Assembly: GCF_019633745.1 (NCBI RefSeq)
Contig: NZ_CP037968.1
Coordinates: 2,362,789-2,426,788, forward strand
Direction: 5' to 3'
Length of the DNA stretch: 64,000 nt
Source of the DNA: Methanofollis formosanus
Lineage (GTDB): Archaea > Halobacteriota > Methanomicrobia > Methanomicrobiales > Methanofollaceae
Under the pieces are notes generated by a model, which did not search any database, had not been told where the DNA came from, and saw only the letters and a program-made list of their open reading frames with translations. Shown here one piece after another: positions 1 through 9,482 of this stretch (the first letter of the stretch is position 1; each line of letters starts with the position of its first letter). Both the position numbers and the translations under genes were made by a program.

Positions 1-391
1 ATTCGGTTAATGACATCTTGAACAACTCCTTCAACGGGTCTGCCGACGACAGCACCCGTTCCACCCCATGCAACCGATCGATCTCCTGCCTGACGGCACG
101 GCGCCGCATCTGCATGAGTCCGGCAACGACCGCGGACTCCCCCCGGTCCAGGGCGTCGAGGACGGTTCCTACTTCGTCCAGGGAGAACCCGAGGCCGGCA
201 AGGGCGCGGATCCTGACGGCCCGGTCGATCTGGGCGATCGCATAATACCGGTACCCGGAACAGAGGTCCTTTGCCACCGGCACCAGCAGGCCCTTCTGGT
301 CGTAGCAGTGCAGCGCTTTCTTCGAGAGCCTGGTCAGGTGGGAGAACTTCCCGATCGGGATCTGATCGATTGGCATGGTATGATCAATCAT
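1..391 (-). CDS. MerR-family transcriptional regulator (3' end beyond window)
   Basis: The reverse strand reads ATG at 391 and stays open to the left edge (130 residues seen), so the C terminus is missing. The N-terminal part carries a MerR-type winged helix-turn-helix: LTRLSKKALHCYDQKGLL followed by GYRYYAIAQIDRAVRIRAL is the classic HTH plus wing (MerR: T..tLRyYe..GLl, ..gYR.Y....). A helical, coiled-coil-like stretch follows (about residues 85-120), where MerR proteins dimerise. The effector domain lies outside the window, so the inducer is unknown. A second in-frame ATG at 376 is possible; neither start has a strong Shine-Dalgarno. It probably regulates its own or an adjacent promoter in the 392-530 gap. 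Confidence 0.8.
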   Translation of the reverse strand, partial: MIDHTMPIDQIPIGKFSHLTRLSKKALHCYDQKGLLVPVAKDLCSGYRYYAIAQIDRAVRIRALAGLGFSLDEVGTVLDALDRGESAVVAGLMQMRRRAVRQEIDRLHGVERVLSSADPLKELFKMSLTE

Positions 392-519
392 GGAGAGCGG
401 TGATAATAGGGCCTGGTTCTCTCCCCCGGGGGTGAGTTCGATAAAAGGAAAAGATCGGATTGTTCAGATGAGTTCGACACAGCCGAAGAGTTCTGTGTCC
501 ATCACGAATCGACAGTACC

Positions 520-527
520 AAAAAAAA
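520..527 (-). terminator. T-run terminator of valS
   Basis: On the minus strand an uninterrupted run of eight T lies about 10 nt past the valS stop codon. Oligo-T tracts without a strong stem are the usual intrinsic termination signal in euryarchaea. Confidence 0.55.
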
Positions 528-537
528 GTTGGAAGGC

Positions 538-3129
538 TCAGTCACGCCGCAGCGTAACCGTCACCTCATCGAAGTCGAGCACCTCGACCTCTTCGCCTTC
601 CACGGAGAAGGCGAACTTCGGGGCAAAGGCGTCCTCAGGCACGGCGATCTCCTCGCCGTCGACGCTCACCGTTGCCGGCGGGGTGACGATGGCCTCGGCC
701 GGCAGGGCCTCGACCGCCTGCATGAAGGCCTTCGCCTGCTTGCGCAACTTCGGCCCGATCACCGCCATATTGAACGTAACGCCGGCCACCGACTTCTCGA
801 GCTTCGGCTCGCCGGTCTTCCAGGCGACGGTGGCGTTCAGCGCCCGCGCCACATCGCCGGAGTCGTCGATCTGGTCGGGGGCGTAGATGTTCATCGTCCC
901 GAAGGGAGCGTTCAGGGCAAGCCCCGCGTCGTGCTTGTACCGGCGGAGCTCTGCCGTGAGGCCGACCACATGGTCGCCGATCCGCTCGGCCTCCGGGTCG
1001 TCGACGGCGATCTCCACCCACGGCTGCTTCAGCACCGAGTCCTCCCTGAACTGGGCCCAGCACTCCTCGGCGAAGTGCGGGGTATAGGGTGCGATCATCC
1101 GGCAGAGGGCGTCGACGGTGATGGTCAGGGCGCGGCAGGCGCTCGCACGTTCAGGGGCGTCGGAGTACAGCCGGCCCTTCACCAGTTCGATGTAGTCGTC
1201 GGCAAGGATGTTCCTGGTGAAGTCCCGGATCGCCTTGAGCCCCTGGTCGAACTGGTAGGTCTCGAGGGCGTTCGTCACCTCGGCCGCGGTCTTTGAGAGT
1301 TTCACGAGGAGCCAGCGGTCCAGGAGTTCGGTCACTTCGGCCGCCTCGTCCACCGGCTCGCGTTCGAGCTGGGTCAGCACAAAGCGGATGATGTTCCACA
1401 TCTTGGTCTGGAACCTGGACGCCGCGACGACGTCGTTCCAGTTGAACATGATGTCCTGCCCGGTGGCCGAACCCATCGCCCCCCACTGCCGGAAGGCGTC
1501 GGCGCCGTACTCGCTGAGGATGTCCTCGGGCGGGATGATGTTGTTGCGGCTCTTGGACATCTTGTATCCGTCCTCGCCGAGCACCATCCCGTTGACCAGG
1601 ATCCCGTCCCACGGCCGCTCGCCGGTGAGGGCCACCGAGCGGAGGATGGTGTAGAAGGCCCAGGTCCTGATGATGTCGTGCCCCTGGGGCCGCAGCTGCG
1701 CCGGGAAGATCTCGGGCGTCTCGCTCCCGTCCCACCCGGTGATATTCAGGACCGAGATCGAGGAGTCCATCCAGGTGTCCAGGACGTCGTCCTCGCCCAC
1801 AAACTCCTCTGACCCGCACGTCGGGCAGGGGTGATTGGGCTTTGTGACCGTCGGGTCGATGGGCAGGTCGGCCTCGTCGGGTAGGACCATCTCGCCGCAC
1901 TTCGCGCAGAACCAGACCGGGATCGGCGTGGCGAAGATCCGCTGGCGCGAGATGCACCAGTCCCACTCCATCTGCTCGACCCAGTTCTCCAGGCGCATCT
2001 GCATGTGCTCGGGGTACCACTTGACCTGCCGGGCGGCCTTCAGGATCTCCTCGGGTTTGATCCGCACGAACCACTGCCGCTCGGAAAGGATCTCGATCGG
2101 CGTCTTGCACCGCCAGCAGGTCCCGACCCGCTGCTCGAGTTTCTCCTGCCTCTTGAGGATGCCGGCCGCTTCCATGTCGCCGAGGATCGCCGTGCGGCAC
2201 TCTTCTGCTTTCATGCCCTCGTACCGGCCGCAGAGTGCCGTCATCCTGCCCTTGCGGTCGATCGCCTTTCTGAGGGGAAGGTCGTATTTCTTCCACCAGT
2301 GAACGTCCTGCTTGTCGCCGAAGGTACAGATCATCACGGCGCCGGACCCGAAGGAGGGGTCGACGTCCTCGTCCTTGATCACGGCGACCTCATGGCCGAA
2401 GAGCGGGACGGTCAGGTGCTTGCCGACGAGGTCGGTGTAGCGCTCGTCTTCGGGGTGGACGGCGACCGCCACACAGGCCGCAAGGAGTTCGGGCCTGGTC
2501 GTCGCGATCTCCAGCCCGTCGAAGTCGAAGAAGTTGAGCTTCGTCTCCCGGCCCTCGTGGCTCACCTCGGCGAAGGCGATCGCCGTCTCGCACCGGGTGC
2601 AGAAGTTCACCGGGTGCTCGCTCTGGTAGATGTAGCCCGCCTTGAGCATCCGCAGGAAGGAGAGTTGCGTCTTGCCGAAGTACTGCGGGAGCATCGTGAT
2701 GTACTCGTGGCTCCAGTCGGTCGAGAACCCGCACCGCCGCAGGGTGGTGCGCATCTTCGCGATGTTCTCGTGGGTGAGTTCCCGGCAGAGCCGCCGAAAT
2801 TCCTCGCGAGGAACGTCGTTTTTGGTGATGCCATGGATCTCTTCGACCTTGACCTCGGTGGGGAGGCCGTGGCAGTCCCAGCCCTGCGGGAACATGACGT
2901 TGTACCCGCGCATCCGCTTGTAGCGGGCGATGAAGTCGATATAGCACCAGTTCAGAGCGTTCCCGATATGGAAGTTGCCGGTGGGGTAGGGCGGCGGGGT
3001 ATCGATGATGAACCGCGGCTTTGTCGAGTCGGGGTCAAAGTAATTGTCCTCGTCGCGCCATGTGCGCTGCCACCGCTCCTCCACTTCCCGAAAGTCGTAG
3101 TTTTTAGGGATCGTATGCGAGGATGACAT
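538..3129 (-). CDS. valS: valyl-tRNA synthetase
   Basis: 863 aa, normal for an archaeal ValRS. It charges tRNA-Val with valine in the cytoplasm. Class I signatures are present: the HIGH box as FHIGNAL (about residues 53-59) and the KMSKS box as YKMSKSRNN near residue 525. Between them lies the CP1 editing insertion with Cys pairs of zinc-ribbon type (CTRC, CWRCKTP, CAKCGE, CPTCG), and a DALR-like anticodon-binding region follows. The ATG at 3129 is directly preceded by GGAAAGGAG; the spacing is tight. Divergent from the DUF92 gene, sharing a 100-bp AT-rich promoter gap. A tRNA-Val(UAC) gene lies elsewhere in the window, at 60.2 kb. Confidence 0.97.
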   Translation of the reverse strand: MSSSHTIPKNYDFREVEERWQRTWRDEDNYFDPDSTKPRFIIDTPPPYPTGNFHIGNALNWCYIDFIARYKRMRGYNVMFPQGWDCHGLPTEVKVEEIHGITKNDVPREEFRRLCRELTHENIAKMRTTLRRCGFSTDWSHEYITMLPQYFGKTQLSFLRMLKAGYIYQSEHPVNFCTRCETAIAFAEVSHEGRETKLNFFDFDGLEIATTRPELLAACVAVAVHPEDERYTDLVGKHLTVPLFGHEVAVIKDEDVDPSFGSGAVMICTFGDKQDVHWWKKYDLPLRKAIDRKGRMTALCGRYEGMKAEECRTAILGDMEAAGILKRQEKLEQRVGTCWRCKTPIEILSERQWFVRIKPEEILKAARQVKWYPEHMQMRLENWVEQMEWDWCISRQRIFATPIPVWFCAKCGEMVLPDEADLPIDPTVTKPNHPCPTCGSEEFVGEDDVLDTWMDSSISVLNITGWDGSETPEIFPAQLRPQGHDIIRTWAFYTILRSVALTGERPWDGILVNGMVLGEDGYKMSKSRNNIIPPEDILSEYGADAFRQWGAMGSATGQDIMFNWNDVVAASRFQTKMWNIIRFVLTQLEREPVDEAAEVTELLDRWLLVKLSKTAAEVTNALETYQFDQGLKAIRDFTRNILADDYIELVKGRLYSDAPERASACRALTITVDALCRMIAPYTPHFAEECWAQFREDSVLKQPWVEIAVDDPEAERIGDHVVGLTAELRRYKHDAGLALNAPFGTMNIYAPDQIDDSGDVARALNATVAWKTGEPKLEKSVAGVTFNMAVIGPKLRKQAKAFMQAVEALPAEAIVTPPATVSVDGEEIAVPEDAFAPKFAFSVEGEEVEVLDFDEVTVTLRRD

Positions 3130-3233
3130 CTCCTTTCCTATTGTATTTTCAAGTTTTTAAAAGAATTATATGGCGCAGGAGATGCCGTGCCCTCGCCCCT
3201 CCCTACTACAAAGTTCTTTTTGGTGTACTCCCA

Positions 3234-4442
3234 ATGATCATCCGGATGACTCGGGAGATCGGGCCTGCGCTGGCTGCTGTCCTTGCGGTCTTTGGGATCC
3301 TCGTAGCCCCGCTGGTCCAGCCTGCATGGCTCCTCTCCCTGCTGGTGATCCTCTTCTCCGGCGTCCTCCTCCTCATTGAGGGGACGCGGTATGTCTCGGT
3401 TTCGATCATCGTCACCGCCCTGCTGTACGGCCTCGGCCTGCTATCACTGGCGGTCTTTGCCTCGACCCTGGCGATCGTCGTCCTCGGCGAGTTCGCCTTC
3501 AGGGTGACCGGGGGAAAGCCCAGGTCCTATATCGCCTATATCCTCACCGGAGGTATGGGGGCGCTGGCGGCCATGGCCTATCTCGGGGTCTTCTCGCCGC
3601 TCACCGTCCTCATCGGGGCGCTGGTCGCCGTCTTCCTGAGGGCCGCCCTCGTCGGCCGCGAGGACGCCCTGATGATCGAGGCCCTCGGCGTGGCCATGGC
3701 CCAGCAGCTCTTCTTCGAGATCGGGTACTCGGTCGATCTCCAGTCGCTCCTCCTGGCCCTGGTCATCGCCCTGGTCTTTGGCTACCTCTCATACCGCTTC
3801 AAGGCCGCCGACCTCTCGGGCCTCTTCTCCGGGGCGATCATCGGGCTTCTCCTCATCGTCTTCGCCGACGTCCGCTGGTTCTTCATCATGCTCGTCTTCT
3901 TCATCCTGGGTTCAGGGGCGACGAAGTTCAAGTATCGGGAGAAGAACGACCTCGGGGTGGCGCAGTCCCACGGCGGGGTGCGGGGCTACCTGAACGTCTT
4001 TGCCAACGGTCTCGTCGCCACGGTCGGCGCGGTGCTGTACGGGATCACCGGCCACCCGGCCTGTATCGCACTCTTCCTCGGGAGTGTGGCCTCGGCCGCG
4101 GCCGACACGGTGGCCTCGGAGATCGGGGTGATGGGTGGGCGGCCGTACCTGATCACCACCCTCGAGCGCGTCCCGCCCGGCACCAACGGCGGGGTGACCC
4201 TCCTCGGCGAGGCGGTGGGGCTGGGTGCGGCGGCGTTTGTCTCCCTCACCGCCTGGACCCTCGGGGTGGCCGACCCCTGGATCGCGGTCATCGGGACGGT
4301 TGCCGGGTTTGTCGGGACCAATGTGGACAGCGTCGTCGGGGCGACCCTGGAGAACCGCGGGGTCTTTGGGAACGCGGGCACCAACCTCATCGCCACGCTG
4401 GGCGGCGGGATCTGCGCCGCGGGAATGGCGTTCCTGCTCTGA
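3234..4442 (+). CDS. DUF92 family integral membrane protein
   Basis: 402 aa from the ATG at 3234 (GGTG about 10 nt upstream); an upstream ATG at 3123 overlaps valS and gives a non-hydrophobic leader, so it is rejected. About ten membrane segments. The C-terminal half holds the DUF92 core: GSGATKFKYREKNDLG, SHGGVRGYLNVFANG, SAAADTVASEIG and GFVGTNVDSVVGATLE. DUF92 includes the plant and cyanobacterial phytyl-phosphate kinase VTE6, so a polyprenyl-phosphate kinase role is conceivable for this archaeal member, but that is inference by family only. The N-terminal 200 residues are an additional hydrophobic block. No operon partner on the plus strand. Confidence 0.88.
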   Translation: MIIRMTREIGPALAAVLAVFGILVAPLVQPAWLLSLLVILFSGVLLLIEGTRYVSVSIIVTALLYGLGLLSLAVFASTLAIVVLGEFAFRVTGGKPRSYIAYILTGGMGALAAMAYLGVFSPLTVLIGALVAVFLRAALVGREDALMIEALGVAMAQQLFFEIGYSVDLQSLLLALVIALVFGYLSYRFKAADLSGLFSGAIIGLLLIVFADVRWFFIMLVFFILGSGATKFKYREKNDLGVAQSHGGVRGYLNVFANGLVATVGAVLYGITGHPACIALFLGSVASAAADTVASEIGVMGGRPYLITTLERVPPGTNGGVTLLGEAVGLGAAAFVSLTAWTLGVADPWIAVIGTVAGFVGTNVDSVVGATLENRGVFGNAGTNLIATLGGGICAAGMAFLL

Positions 4443-4484
4443 AAAAAAAGTTTGCCGACGTGTTGAAACCTTCAATTTTATGGA

Positions 4485-4840
4485 ATTGCTCATGAGGCGA
4501 AAGCATGCCTCAAGCATACGGGATGAAAATTTCTCGTCGCTTGATTGCTCTTTTTCAAGACAGGAGAATTAGTAGAGACCGTGTTCAATCGCCGCCCCCG
4601 CCCATCCTCGGTCCGTGAGGGGTCCGGGGGGTGTAACCCCCCGGCGCGAGACGGCAGTGAAGATTCTACCATATGGGCGGCACATCCGATTAGCACGCCT
4701 TCCCAAACATCGTGCCGGGGGCAGAGCCCCCGCGTGAGAAGATGGGAGAAGGCGGTTGAATCATACTCGAACCAAAAAAAGTGAAGATTTCTACGGAGCC
4801 GGTTGTCTCAAACTCCCTGACGCTCGTTCCCTCAAGATCG
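4485..4840. repeat. Dispersed intergenic repeat, copy R1
   Basis: Non-coding filler between DUF92 and the next gene. Modules in order: (a) CATGAGGCGAAAGCATGCCT with its continuation (4491-4540); (b) TTTTCAAGACAGGAGAAT (4552-4569); (c) CAATCGCCGCCCCCGCCCAT (4586 on) leading into a perfect G6/C6 hairpin at 4624-4644; (d) a GGGGGCAGAGCCCCC hairpin at 4717-4731; (e) a tail CTCAAACTCCCTGACGCTCG around 4808-4830. The same modules recur at R2-R10. Rightward to 4946 nothing else is recognisable. Confidence 0.85.
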
Positions 4841-4946
4841 GGCCGGGAAAGCCACAACAAAGATCCCGGCGAGAAAAGATCCGTTCAATCTCCAGCGGCA
4901 GCCGGGAGGGTTTCGCCCCCCTCCCGATCGATCGTCCGGGACGACC

Positions 4947-5798
4947 TCAGTACCTGTACCACCGGCCCTTCTCGTCGTACTCTCCCTCAATCGGTGCTTC
5001 GACAGCGCCGTCGGCCTGCCGGGCATAGAAGGCGGCCTTGAAGGCGAGGGCGAAGGGGACGGCGAGCACGATGAAGACCGCATAGGTGACGGCGGTGATC
5101 ATGGCGCCGTCTGGCCCGAGGAGGGCGATGAACTGGGCTTGCGTCGCGGTGGCGTTCGCGGCGTCGAAGGCGAAGGCTTCCCCGCTCTCCGCGAGTGGGG
5201 CAAGTTTCTCGTACACGAGCATGCTCCAGACGATGAGCACCCCGAAGCCCAGGGCGAAGAGAGCAAAGAGGTTGACGAGATAGAAGCCGAGCACCTGCCA
5301 GAGCCTGGTGATCACCACGGCGCCGCTCCGCTGGAGGGAGGCGAAGACCCCGAGTTCTTCGGTGACCGCCGCCACGTCGTAGAAGTAGGCGAAGAAGGCG
5401 AGGGAGAGTATGACTCCAAGTGCGGTCGACCCGGCGACGGCAAGGGCGCTCTCGCCGAGGATGAGGGTGATCGGGATCGCAAGGAGGAAGAGGGTCACCA
5501 TTGCCACAAAGAAGAGGACGATCCCCGGGAGGAGGACTCTGAAGTAGCCCTTCTTTCCTTCTTCGAGGAAGACTGCCATGCTCCGGTCCTCGCGGTGCGC
5601 AGTGCCGTACGCCCCGGCCGCAAAGAAGGGGACCAGGAGCATTCCGAGCAGCAGGACCTTGCTGGCGAAGAAGACCTCTCCCGAGAACTCGAGGAGGAGG
5701 TCGAGGCCGAAGGCCGCGCCGGCGACGATCCCGGCCGCCCAGAATGCCGGGTATTTCCTGAGGAGGCCGAAAGCGTCCTGGAGGGATGCGAGTACCAT
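4947..5798 (-). CDS. Conserved integral membrane protein (DUF7847-like)
   Basis: 283 aa. The ATG at 5798 is preceded by GGTGA at ideal spacing, and that RBS overlaps the stop codon of the upstream gene, so the pair is translationally coupled; a longer ORF from 5900 lies inside the upstream gene and is rejected. Six or so hydrophobic segments are spread through the protein (for example around residues 20-60, 75-110, 120-150, 165-200, 235-260), with a charged tail ending YDEKGRWYRY. It resembles the archaeal multi-pass membrane proteins of unknown function placed in DUF7847/DUF4013-like families. No catalytic motif is visible, so no function is assigned. Confidence 0.7.
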   Translation of the reverse strand: MVLASLQDAFGLLRKYPAFWAAGIVAGAAFGLDLLLEFSGEVFFASKVLLLGMLLVPFFAAGAYGTAHREDRSMAVFLEEGKKGYFRVLLPGIVLFFVAMVTLFLLAIPITLILGESALAVAGSTALGVILSLAFFAYFYDVAAVTEELGVFASLQRSGAVVITRLWQVLGFYLVNLFALFALGFGVLIVWSMLVYEKLAPLAESGEAFAFDAANATATQAQFIALLGPDGAMITAVTYAVFIVLAVPFALAFKAAFYARQADGAVEAPIEGEYDEKGRWYRY

Positions 5799-5805
5799 AT
5801 CCTGG

Positions 5806-6396
5806 TCACCGGTTCCGCGGCATGGCGACGATCTCGCGCACCTGGAGGTCGAAGTAGGAGGCGGTGTGCGACGGCCTGATGACGCAGACCGTGTCGGCAC
5901 CGGTGGCGGTCCCGCCGACGGCGACGACCTCCTCGTCCACCCTCACCGCTCCATGGTCGGCGGCGATGAGCGAGCACTCGACGGCCACCTTCAGGCCGAC
6001 GGCCACCGTCCGCCTGAGCGCCTCGGCGATCGCCTCGGTCCTCGAAGACCCGCCGAGTTTCGGCGACCTGGAGATCGCCCGTTCCAGGCCGGAGAGGGCA
6101 TGGGTGCCGGTGACGATCTCGGCGCCGTCCGCCCGCAGCGTTGCGGCCGCATCGGCGTCGAAGTCCCAGACTCCGGGCGCTGAGAAGCCGACGACATGGG
6201 TGACGGCCACCAAACGCAGGCCGGTCCCTTCCATCGCTCTGAGGAAGGCGAGGGCGGTCTTCCCGGTGGAGGAGGCCACGACGATGGTGGTGATCCCTGC
6301 TTCCTGTGCGCGCTCGACGGCGAACCTGGCGGCGTCCTCGGTGTTCGCCTCACCGGGTTCGTCGAAATAATAGGTCTTCCGTGTAATGTAGCCCAT
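5806..6396 (-). CDS. Pyruvate kinase C-terminal-like domain protein (COG1751)
   Basis: 196 aa, matching the stand-alone archaeal PK_C-like family: a Rossmann-like alpha/beta fold resembling the regulatory C-terminal domain of pyruvate kinase without the catalytic barrel. Seen: FAVERAQEAGITTIVVASST with GKTALAFLRAM (about 25-55), LVAVTHVVGF, GAEIVTGTHALSGLERAI, and a C-terminal TADTVCVIRPSHTAS-like strand. Biochemical role unknown. Translation starts at ATG 6396, divergent from ychF 42 bp away. Its stop overlaps the RBS of the downstream membrane protein. Confidence 0.85.
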   Translation of the reverse strand: MGYITRKTYYFDEPGEANTEDAARFAVERAQEAGITTIVVASSTGKTALAFLRAMEGTGLRLVAVTHVVGFSAPGVWDFDADAAATLRADGAEIVTGTHALSGLERAISRSPKLGGSSRTEAIAEALRRTVAVGLKVAVECSLIAADHGAVRVDEEVVAVGGTATGADTVCVIRPSHTASYFDLQVREIVAMPRNR

Positions 6397-6438
6397 GGTA
6401 CCAGATTAATAAGAGTACAAAGGTAAAAGTGAATTGTT

Positions 6439-7611
6439 ATGATTACGCTTGCACTGGCCGGAAAACCGAACTGCGGCAAATCGACATTTTTCAAGGCCGC
6501 CACCATGGCGCAGGTTGAGATCGCCAATTATCCGTTCACCACCATCGACGCCAACCACGGCGTCGCCTATGTGCGGACGACGTGCCCGTGCAAAGAACTC
6601 GGCATCGAGGGCTGCACCCAGTGCCAGGACGGCGTGCGCTTTGTCCCGATCGCCTTCATCGACGTGGCGGGTCTGGTGCCCGACGCGCACAAGGGGCGGG
6701 GACTTGGCAACCAGTTCCTCGACAACCTCAGGCAGGCCGACGCCATCCTCCATGTGGTGGACGCCAGCGGCGCCACCGACGAGGAGGGCAACCCGGTCGA
6801 TCCGGGGAGCCACGACCCCAGGGAGGACATCAAGTTCCTGGGCGTCGAGATGACGATGTGGGTTCACGGTATCCTTGCCAAGCACTGGCCCCGTATCCAG
6901 CGGCAGGCCCAGTCGAAGAACTACGACATCCACGACGGCGTGGCCGACGTGCTCGCGGGCCTCGGGATCACCTACGAGGACTCGCTACACGCGGCGACCG
7001 AACTCGGGATCGACCTGCAGCGCTCGGAGATCAAGGACCTCGTTCCCTTCTGCGAACTGCTGCTTGCAAAGAACAAACCGGTCCTCTTTGTCGCAAACAA
7101 GATGGACACCGCAGATAAGGCTCTGCTCGCCGAACTTGCCGAGATGGACGGCGTGGTCAGCAGCGCCGCCGCCGAACTCGCCCTGCGGATGGCCGCGGAT
7201 GGCGGGTTCATCCACTATATCCCGGGCGACCCCTCGTTTACGATCAACGAAGACGCCAACCTCTCCGCCCAGCAGCGTGCCGGGCTCGAACACCTCGCGG
7301 CCCTGATGGCCGAACACGGCGGGACCGGCGTCCAGCAGGCGATCGACCGCACGGTCTTCGAACTCCTGGACCAGATCGTTGTCTACCCCGTGGAGGATGA
7401 GCGCCACTTCACCGACAAGCAGGGCCGCGTCCTCCCCGACGCCTTCCTGATGCCGAAGGGCTCCACCCCCAAAGACCTTGCCTTCCGCGTCCACACCGAT
7501 ATCGGCGAAGGCTTCCTGTACGCCGTCGACGCCAGGACCGATATGCGGATCAAGGAGAGCACCGAACTGAAGCACGGCGACATCATCAAGATCGTAAGCG
7601 CCAAGAAGTGA
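6439..7611 (+). CDS. ychF: YchF/Obg-related P-loop nucleotide-binding protein
   Basis: 390 aa translation-factor-class (TRAFAC) GTPase/ATPase. G1 is GKPNCGKST at residues 8-16, G3 is DVAGLVPDAHKGRGLGNQFL, and G4 is NKMD within FVANKMDTADKA. The C-terminal part ends in a TGS-like domain (KDLAFRVHTDIGEGFLYAVD, ELKHGDIIKIVSA). The archaeal branch carries a Cys-rich insert after switch I (CPCKELGIEGCTQC), a possible metal or redox site. Members associate with ribosomes; the exact role is unsettled. The ATG at 6439 lies close to the divergent promoter; a T6 run at 7637-7643 follows the gene. Confidence 0.93.
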   Translation: MITLALAGKPNCGKSTFFKAATMAQVEIANYPFTTIDANHGVAYVRTTCPCKELGIEGCTQCQDGVRFVPIAFIDVAGLVPDAHKGRGLGNQFLDNLRQADAILHVVDASGATDEEGNPVDPGSHDPREDIKFLGVEMTMWVHGILAKHWPRIQRQAQSKNYDIHDGVADVLAGLGITYEDSLHAATELGIDLQRSEIKDLVPFCELLLAKNKPVLFVANKMDTADKALLAELAEMDGVVSSAAAELALRMAADGGFIHYIPGDPSFTINEDANLSAQQRAGLEHLAALMAEHGGTGVQQAIDRTVFELLDQIVVYPVEDERHFTDKQGRVLPDAFLMPKGSTPKDLAFRVHTDIGEGFLYAVDARTDMRIKESTELKHGDIIKIVSAKK

Positions 7612-7668
7612 GCGGGGCCCCGGCACCAAACCGCTATCTTTTTTACCCTCCAGGGATGATCTTCACCC

Positions 7669-7989
7669 ATGGGTGGCGAGGTCTACCAGGCGCAGGTGCT
7701 CAAGAACTTTTTTGAGACGATCACCGGACCTGACCGGAACCTCTCCAGGATCTTCATGTGCGTCCTCTCCCTCGCGAAGCTCAGGATGGAACCGCCCGAG
7801 ACGGTGGCGCACCTCACCGATCAACTCCGCAAGAGCCGCCAGCACCGCGAGCTCTCCATCGATATTCTGGACTATATGTGCTCGTGCGCGAGCGAACTCG
7901 ACCTGGTCCCGGTCCAAACGGCCTTCGGGGTCAAGGACGTCAGGGAGATCGCCGAGACGTTTGAGGGGATCTCGATCGACTCGTTCTGA
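7669..7989 (+). CDS. Conserved hypothetical protein (methanogen-type)
   Basis: 106 aa, acidic and helical, with no signal peptide or membrane segment. Sequence features: KNFFETITGPDRNLSRIF, then a Cys-containing centre (LDYMCSCASEL). I do not recognise the family. Third-position GC bias matches the neighbours, which supports real coding. It starts 57 bp after ychF, beyond a T-run, so it probably has its own promoter (the TATCTTTTTT region near 7635-7645). Confidence 0.6.
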   Translation: MGGEVYQAQVLKNFFETITGPDRNLSRIFMCVLSLAKLRMEPPETVAHLTDQLRKSRQHRELSIDILDYMCSCASELDLVPVQTAFGVKDVREIAETFEGISIDSF

Positions 7990-8247
7990 TCCGGCGCTGT
8001 TCTGGCACCGGTTTTGGGTTTTGGGCCTCTGATCCCGGGCCAGATCGGCCTTTTTTTGAGACCTTCCCAGAATACGCTCAGTTCGCGAAATGCGGAAAAA
8101 AGCAAGGTTTCTCCCCGGCCCTGAATGCCCCGTATGAGCCGGAGGGATATCAGGGGCCCTGAACTCCAGGGACGCCGGTCTATGAGCGGGGAGTCTGCCC
8201 GGAATGCGGCGCGATTGGGTGGCAGAATAGGGTTGTTTTTCGCGCTC
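7990..8247. other. Intergenic stretch without recognised content
   Basis: Between the 106-aa ORF and repeat R2 I see a short T7 tract near 8051 (possible terminator) and no convincing coding frame or RNA gene. Confidence 0.5.
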
Positions 8248-8470
8248 TGGAGAGTTCAACATACAGGGTGAAAATTTCTCGTTCCTTGATCACTCATTTT
8301 CAAGATAGGAGAATCGGTGGGGTGCAACCCCCCGGCACGAGACGTTGGGGAAGAATCTGTGATTGGGGGCAGCACATCCGATCAGCATGCCTTCCCACAT
8401 CTTCGCGCGGGGGCTCTGCCCCCGGACCCCCGGGATGGCGATAGGGGCAGGAAGGCAGAGGACTGATCAT
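8248..8470. repeat. Dispersed intergenic repeat, copy R2
   Basis: Modules a (CAACATACAGGGTGAAAATT), b (TTTTCAAGATAGGAGAAT), a shortened G/C hairpin (GTGGGGTGCAACCCCCC, about 8316-8333), the spacer with GCATGCCTTCCCACATC, and hairpin GGGGGCTCTGCCCCC at 8409-8423 followed by GGACCCCCGGGATGGCGATA. Same orientation and order as R1. Confidence 0.85.
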
Positions 8471-8579
8471 TACGGAGGAACTTTTATCCTCTGTGTATCG
8501 GTTTCAATGGCATTTGGTGAGTTCAAATCCTCGTGTAAACCAGAAGAGATGATCTTCTGGATCATTTTCAGAGTGATTC

Positions 8580-8970
8580 GGCATGAACCCCAGGCTCAAG
8601 CATAGTGATGAAAATATTCTGAGCAGCGCTTCAGCGTGTGGACGGATCTCTATCCTGGCGACAGGGGGATCACTCAATCGCCGCCCCTCGGCTATCTTCG
8701 GTCCGTGGGGGGTCCGGGGGGTGCAACCCCCCGGCGCGAGATTTCAGGAAAGATTCTACGATTGGGGGCGGCATGCTGATCATCACGCCTTCCCACACCA
8801 TCGGCCGGGGGCTCTGCCCCCGGACCCCCGGGATGGCGATAAGGCCGGGAAGGCATAATCGGAGGACTTGAAGAGAGATATGCCGTCCACCCATCCCTCC
8901 TGCTTTCATGCCTTCCCGCACGCTCGTGCTGGAGAGTTCAGGGATGGCCTTGCGTATCTCTGAGGCGTGT
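8580..8970. repeat. Dispersed intergenic repeat, copy R3 (plus partial inverted tail)
   Basis: Carries a diverged module a at 8582-8625, module c with CAATCGCCGCC at 8675, the hairpin CCGGGGGGTGCAACCCCCCG at 8714-8734, and GGGGGCTCTGCCCCC at 8807-8821. Near 8910-8970 a further piece reads TGCCTTCCCGCACGCTCGTG and then CTGAGGCGTGTTCTCGACTC, the reverse complement of module a, so the unit is bounded by inverted copies of module a. 8470-8580 between R2 and R3 holds nothing recognisable. Confidence 0.8.
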
Positions 8971-8983
8971 TCTCGACTCGTAC

Positions 8984-9463
8984 CTAAAACCGCAACTGTT
9001 TCCGGTATGAGGTGAGGATCTGGATAGGAAGGCCCCGGTGTTCGTCGAGCGCCTGCTCGTCGTCGGGGGAGGCGATCGCGCCCACTGCATACAGGAGGAG
9101 GAGGGCGTTGTCCAGGGTGTAGGTGGCCTCGTCCTCCACCTCGCCGGCCGGGAGGTCCATCGCCAGCAATGGGCGGTCTTCCTCGGAGAAGCGGGGGAGG
9201 TCGGTGGAGACCAGGACCGAGGCCTTGAGGTCGTTTGCCCTCCGCTGCAGGATCTGCAGGGCGGTTTTCAGGGCCGCTGGCGCCTCCTCCTTCTCCAGGC
9301 GCGCGAGGGCCGCTTCCGCCTTTGCGGCCGCGTTCCCATAGAGCCCGAACTTGAACCTGAGGAGTGCCGAGGTGACGGCGTGCGCCGTCTCCTCGTCCAG
9401 GTTCTCGAACGCGGGCCTGACCCGTTCGATATATGCCTCGAGATAGGTGTCTGCGCGTCCCAT
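8984..9463 (-). CDS. Hypothetical soluble helical protein
   Basis: 159 aa from the ATG at 9463, which has GAGGTAG just upstream; the longer ORF from 9535 runs into the neighbouring membrane-protein gene and is rejected. The protein is almost entirely helical and acidic, with ARLEKEEAPAALKTALQILQ in the centre. The N-terminal half (YIERVRPAFENLDEETAH) resembles TPR-like helices, but I cannot assign a family. It starts 19 bp after the stop of the upstream membrane protein, probably co-transcribed. Confidence 0.6.
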   Translation of the reverse strand: MGRADTYLEAYIERVRPAFENLDEETAHAVTSALLRFKFGLYGNAAAKAEAALARLEKEEAPAALKTALQILQRRANDLKASVLVSTDLPRFSEEDRPLLAMDLPAGEVEDEATYTLDNALLLLYAVGAIASPDDEQALDEHRGLPIQILTSYRKQLRF

Positions 9464-9482
9464 ACCCTCTACCTCTCTGCCC

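Noticed and set aside
2005-3126. 373-codon plus-strand ORF opposite valS
   Set aside because: It lies antisense to a valS gene with all class I motifs; high GC makes long shadow ORFs common. No recognisable domain.
4624-4731. G6/C6 hairpins as Rho-independent-type terminators
   Set aside because: The hairpins are not followed by T-runs, occur several hundred bp from gene ends and belong to a larger conserved unit; real T-run terminators are seen separately.
4545-4784. Short plus ORFs over repeat R1 (PPARDGSEDSTIWAAHPIS) and equivalents at 8638 and 42610
   Set aside because: They recur only because the repeat recurs; frames are broken by indels between copies and no start signals are conserved.
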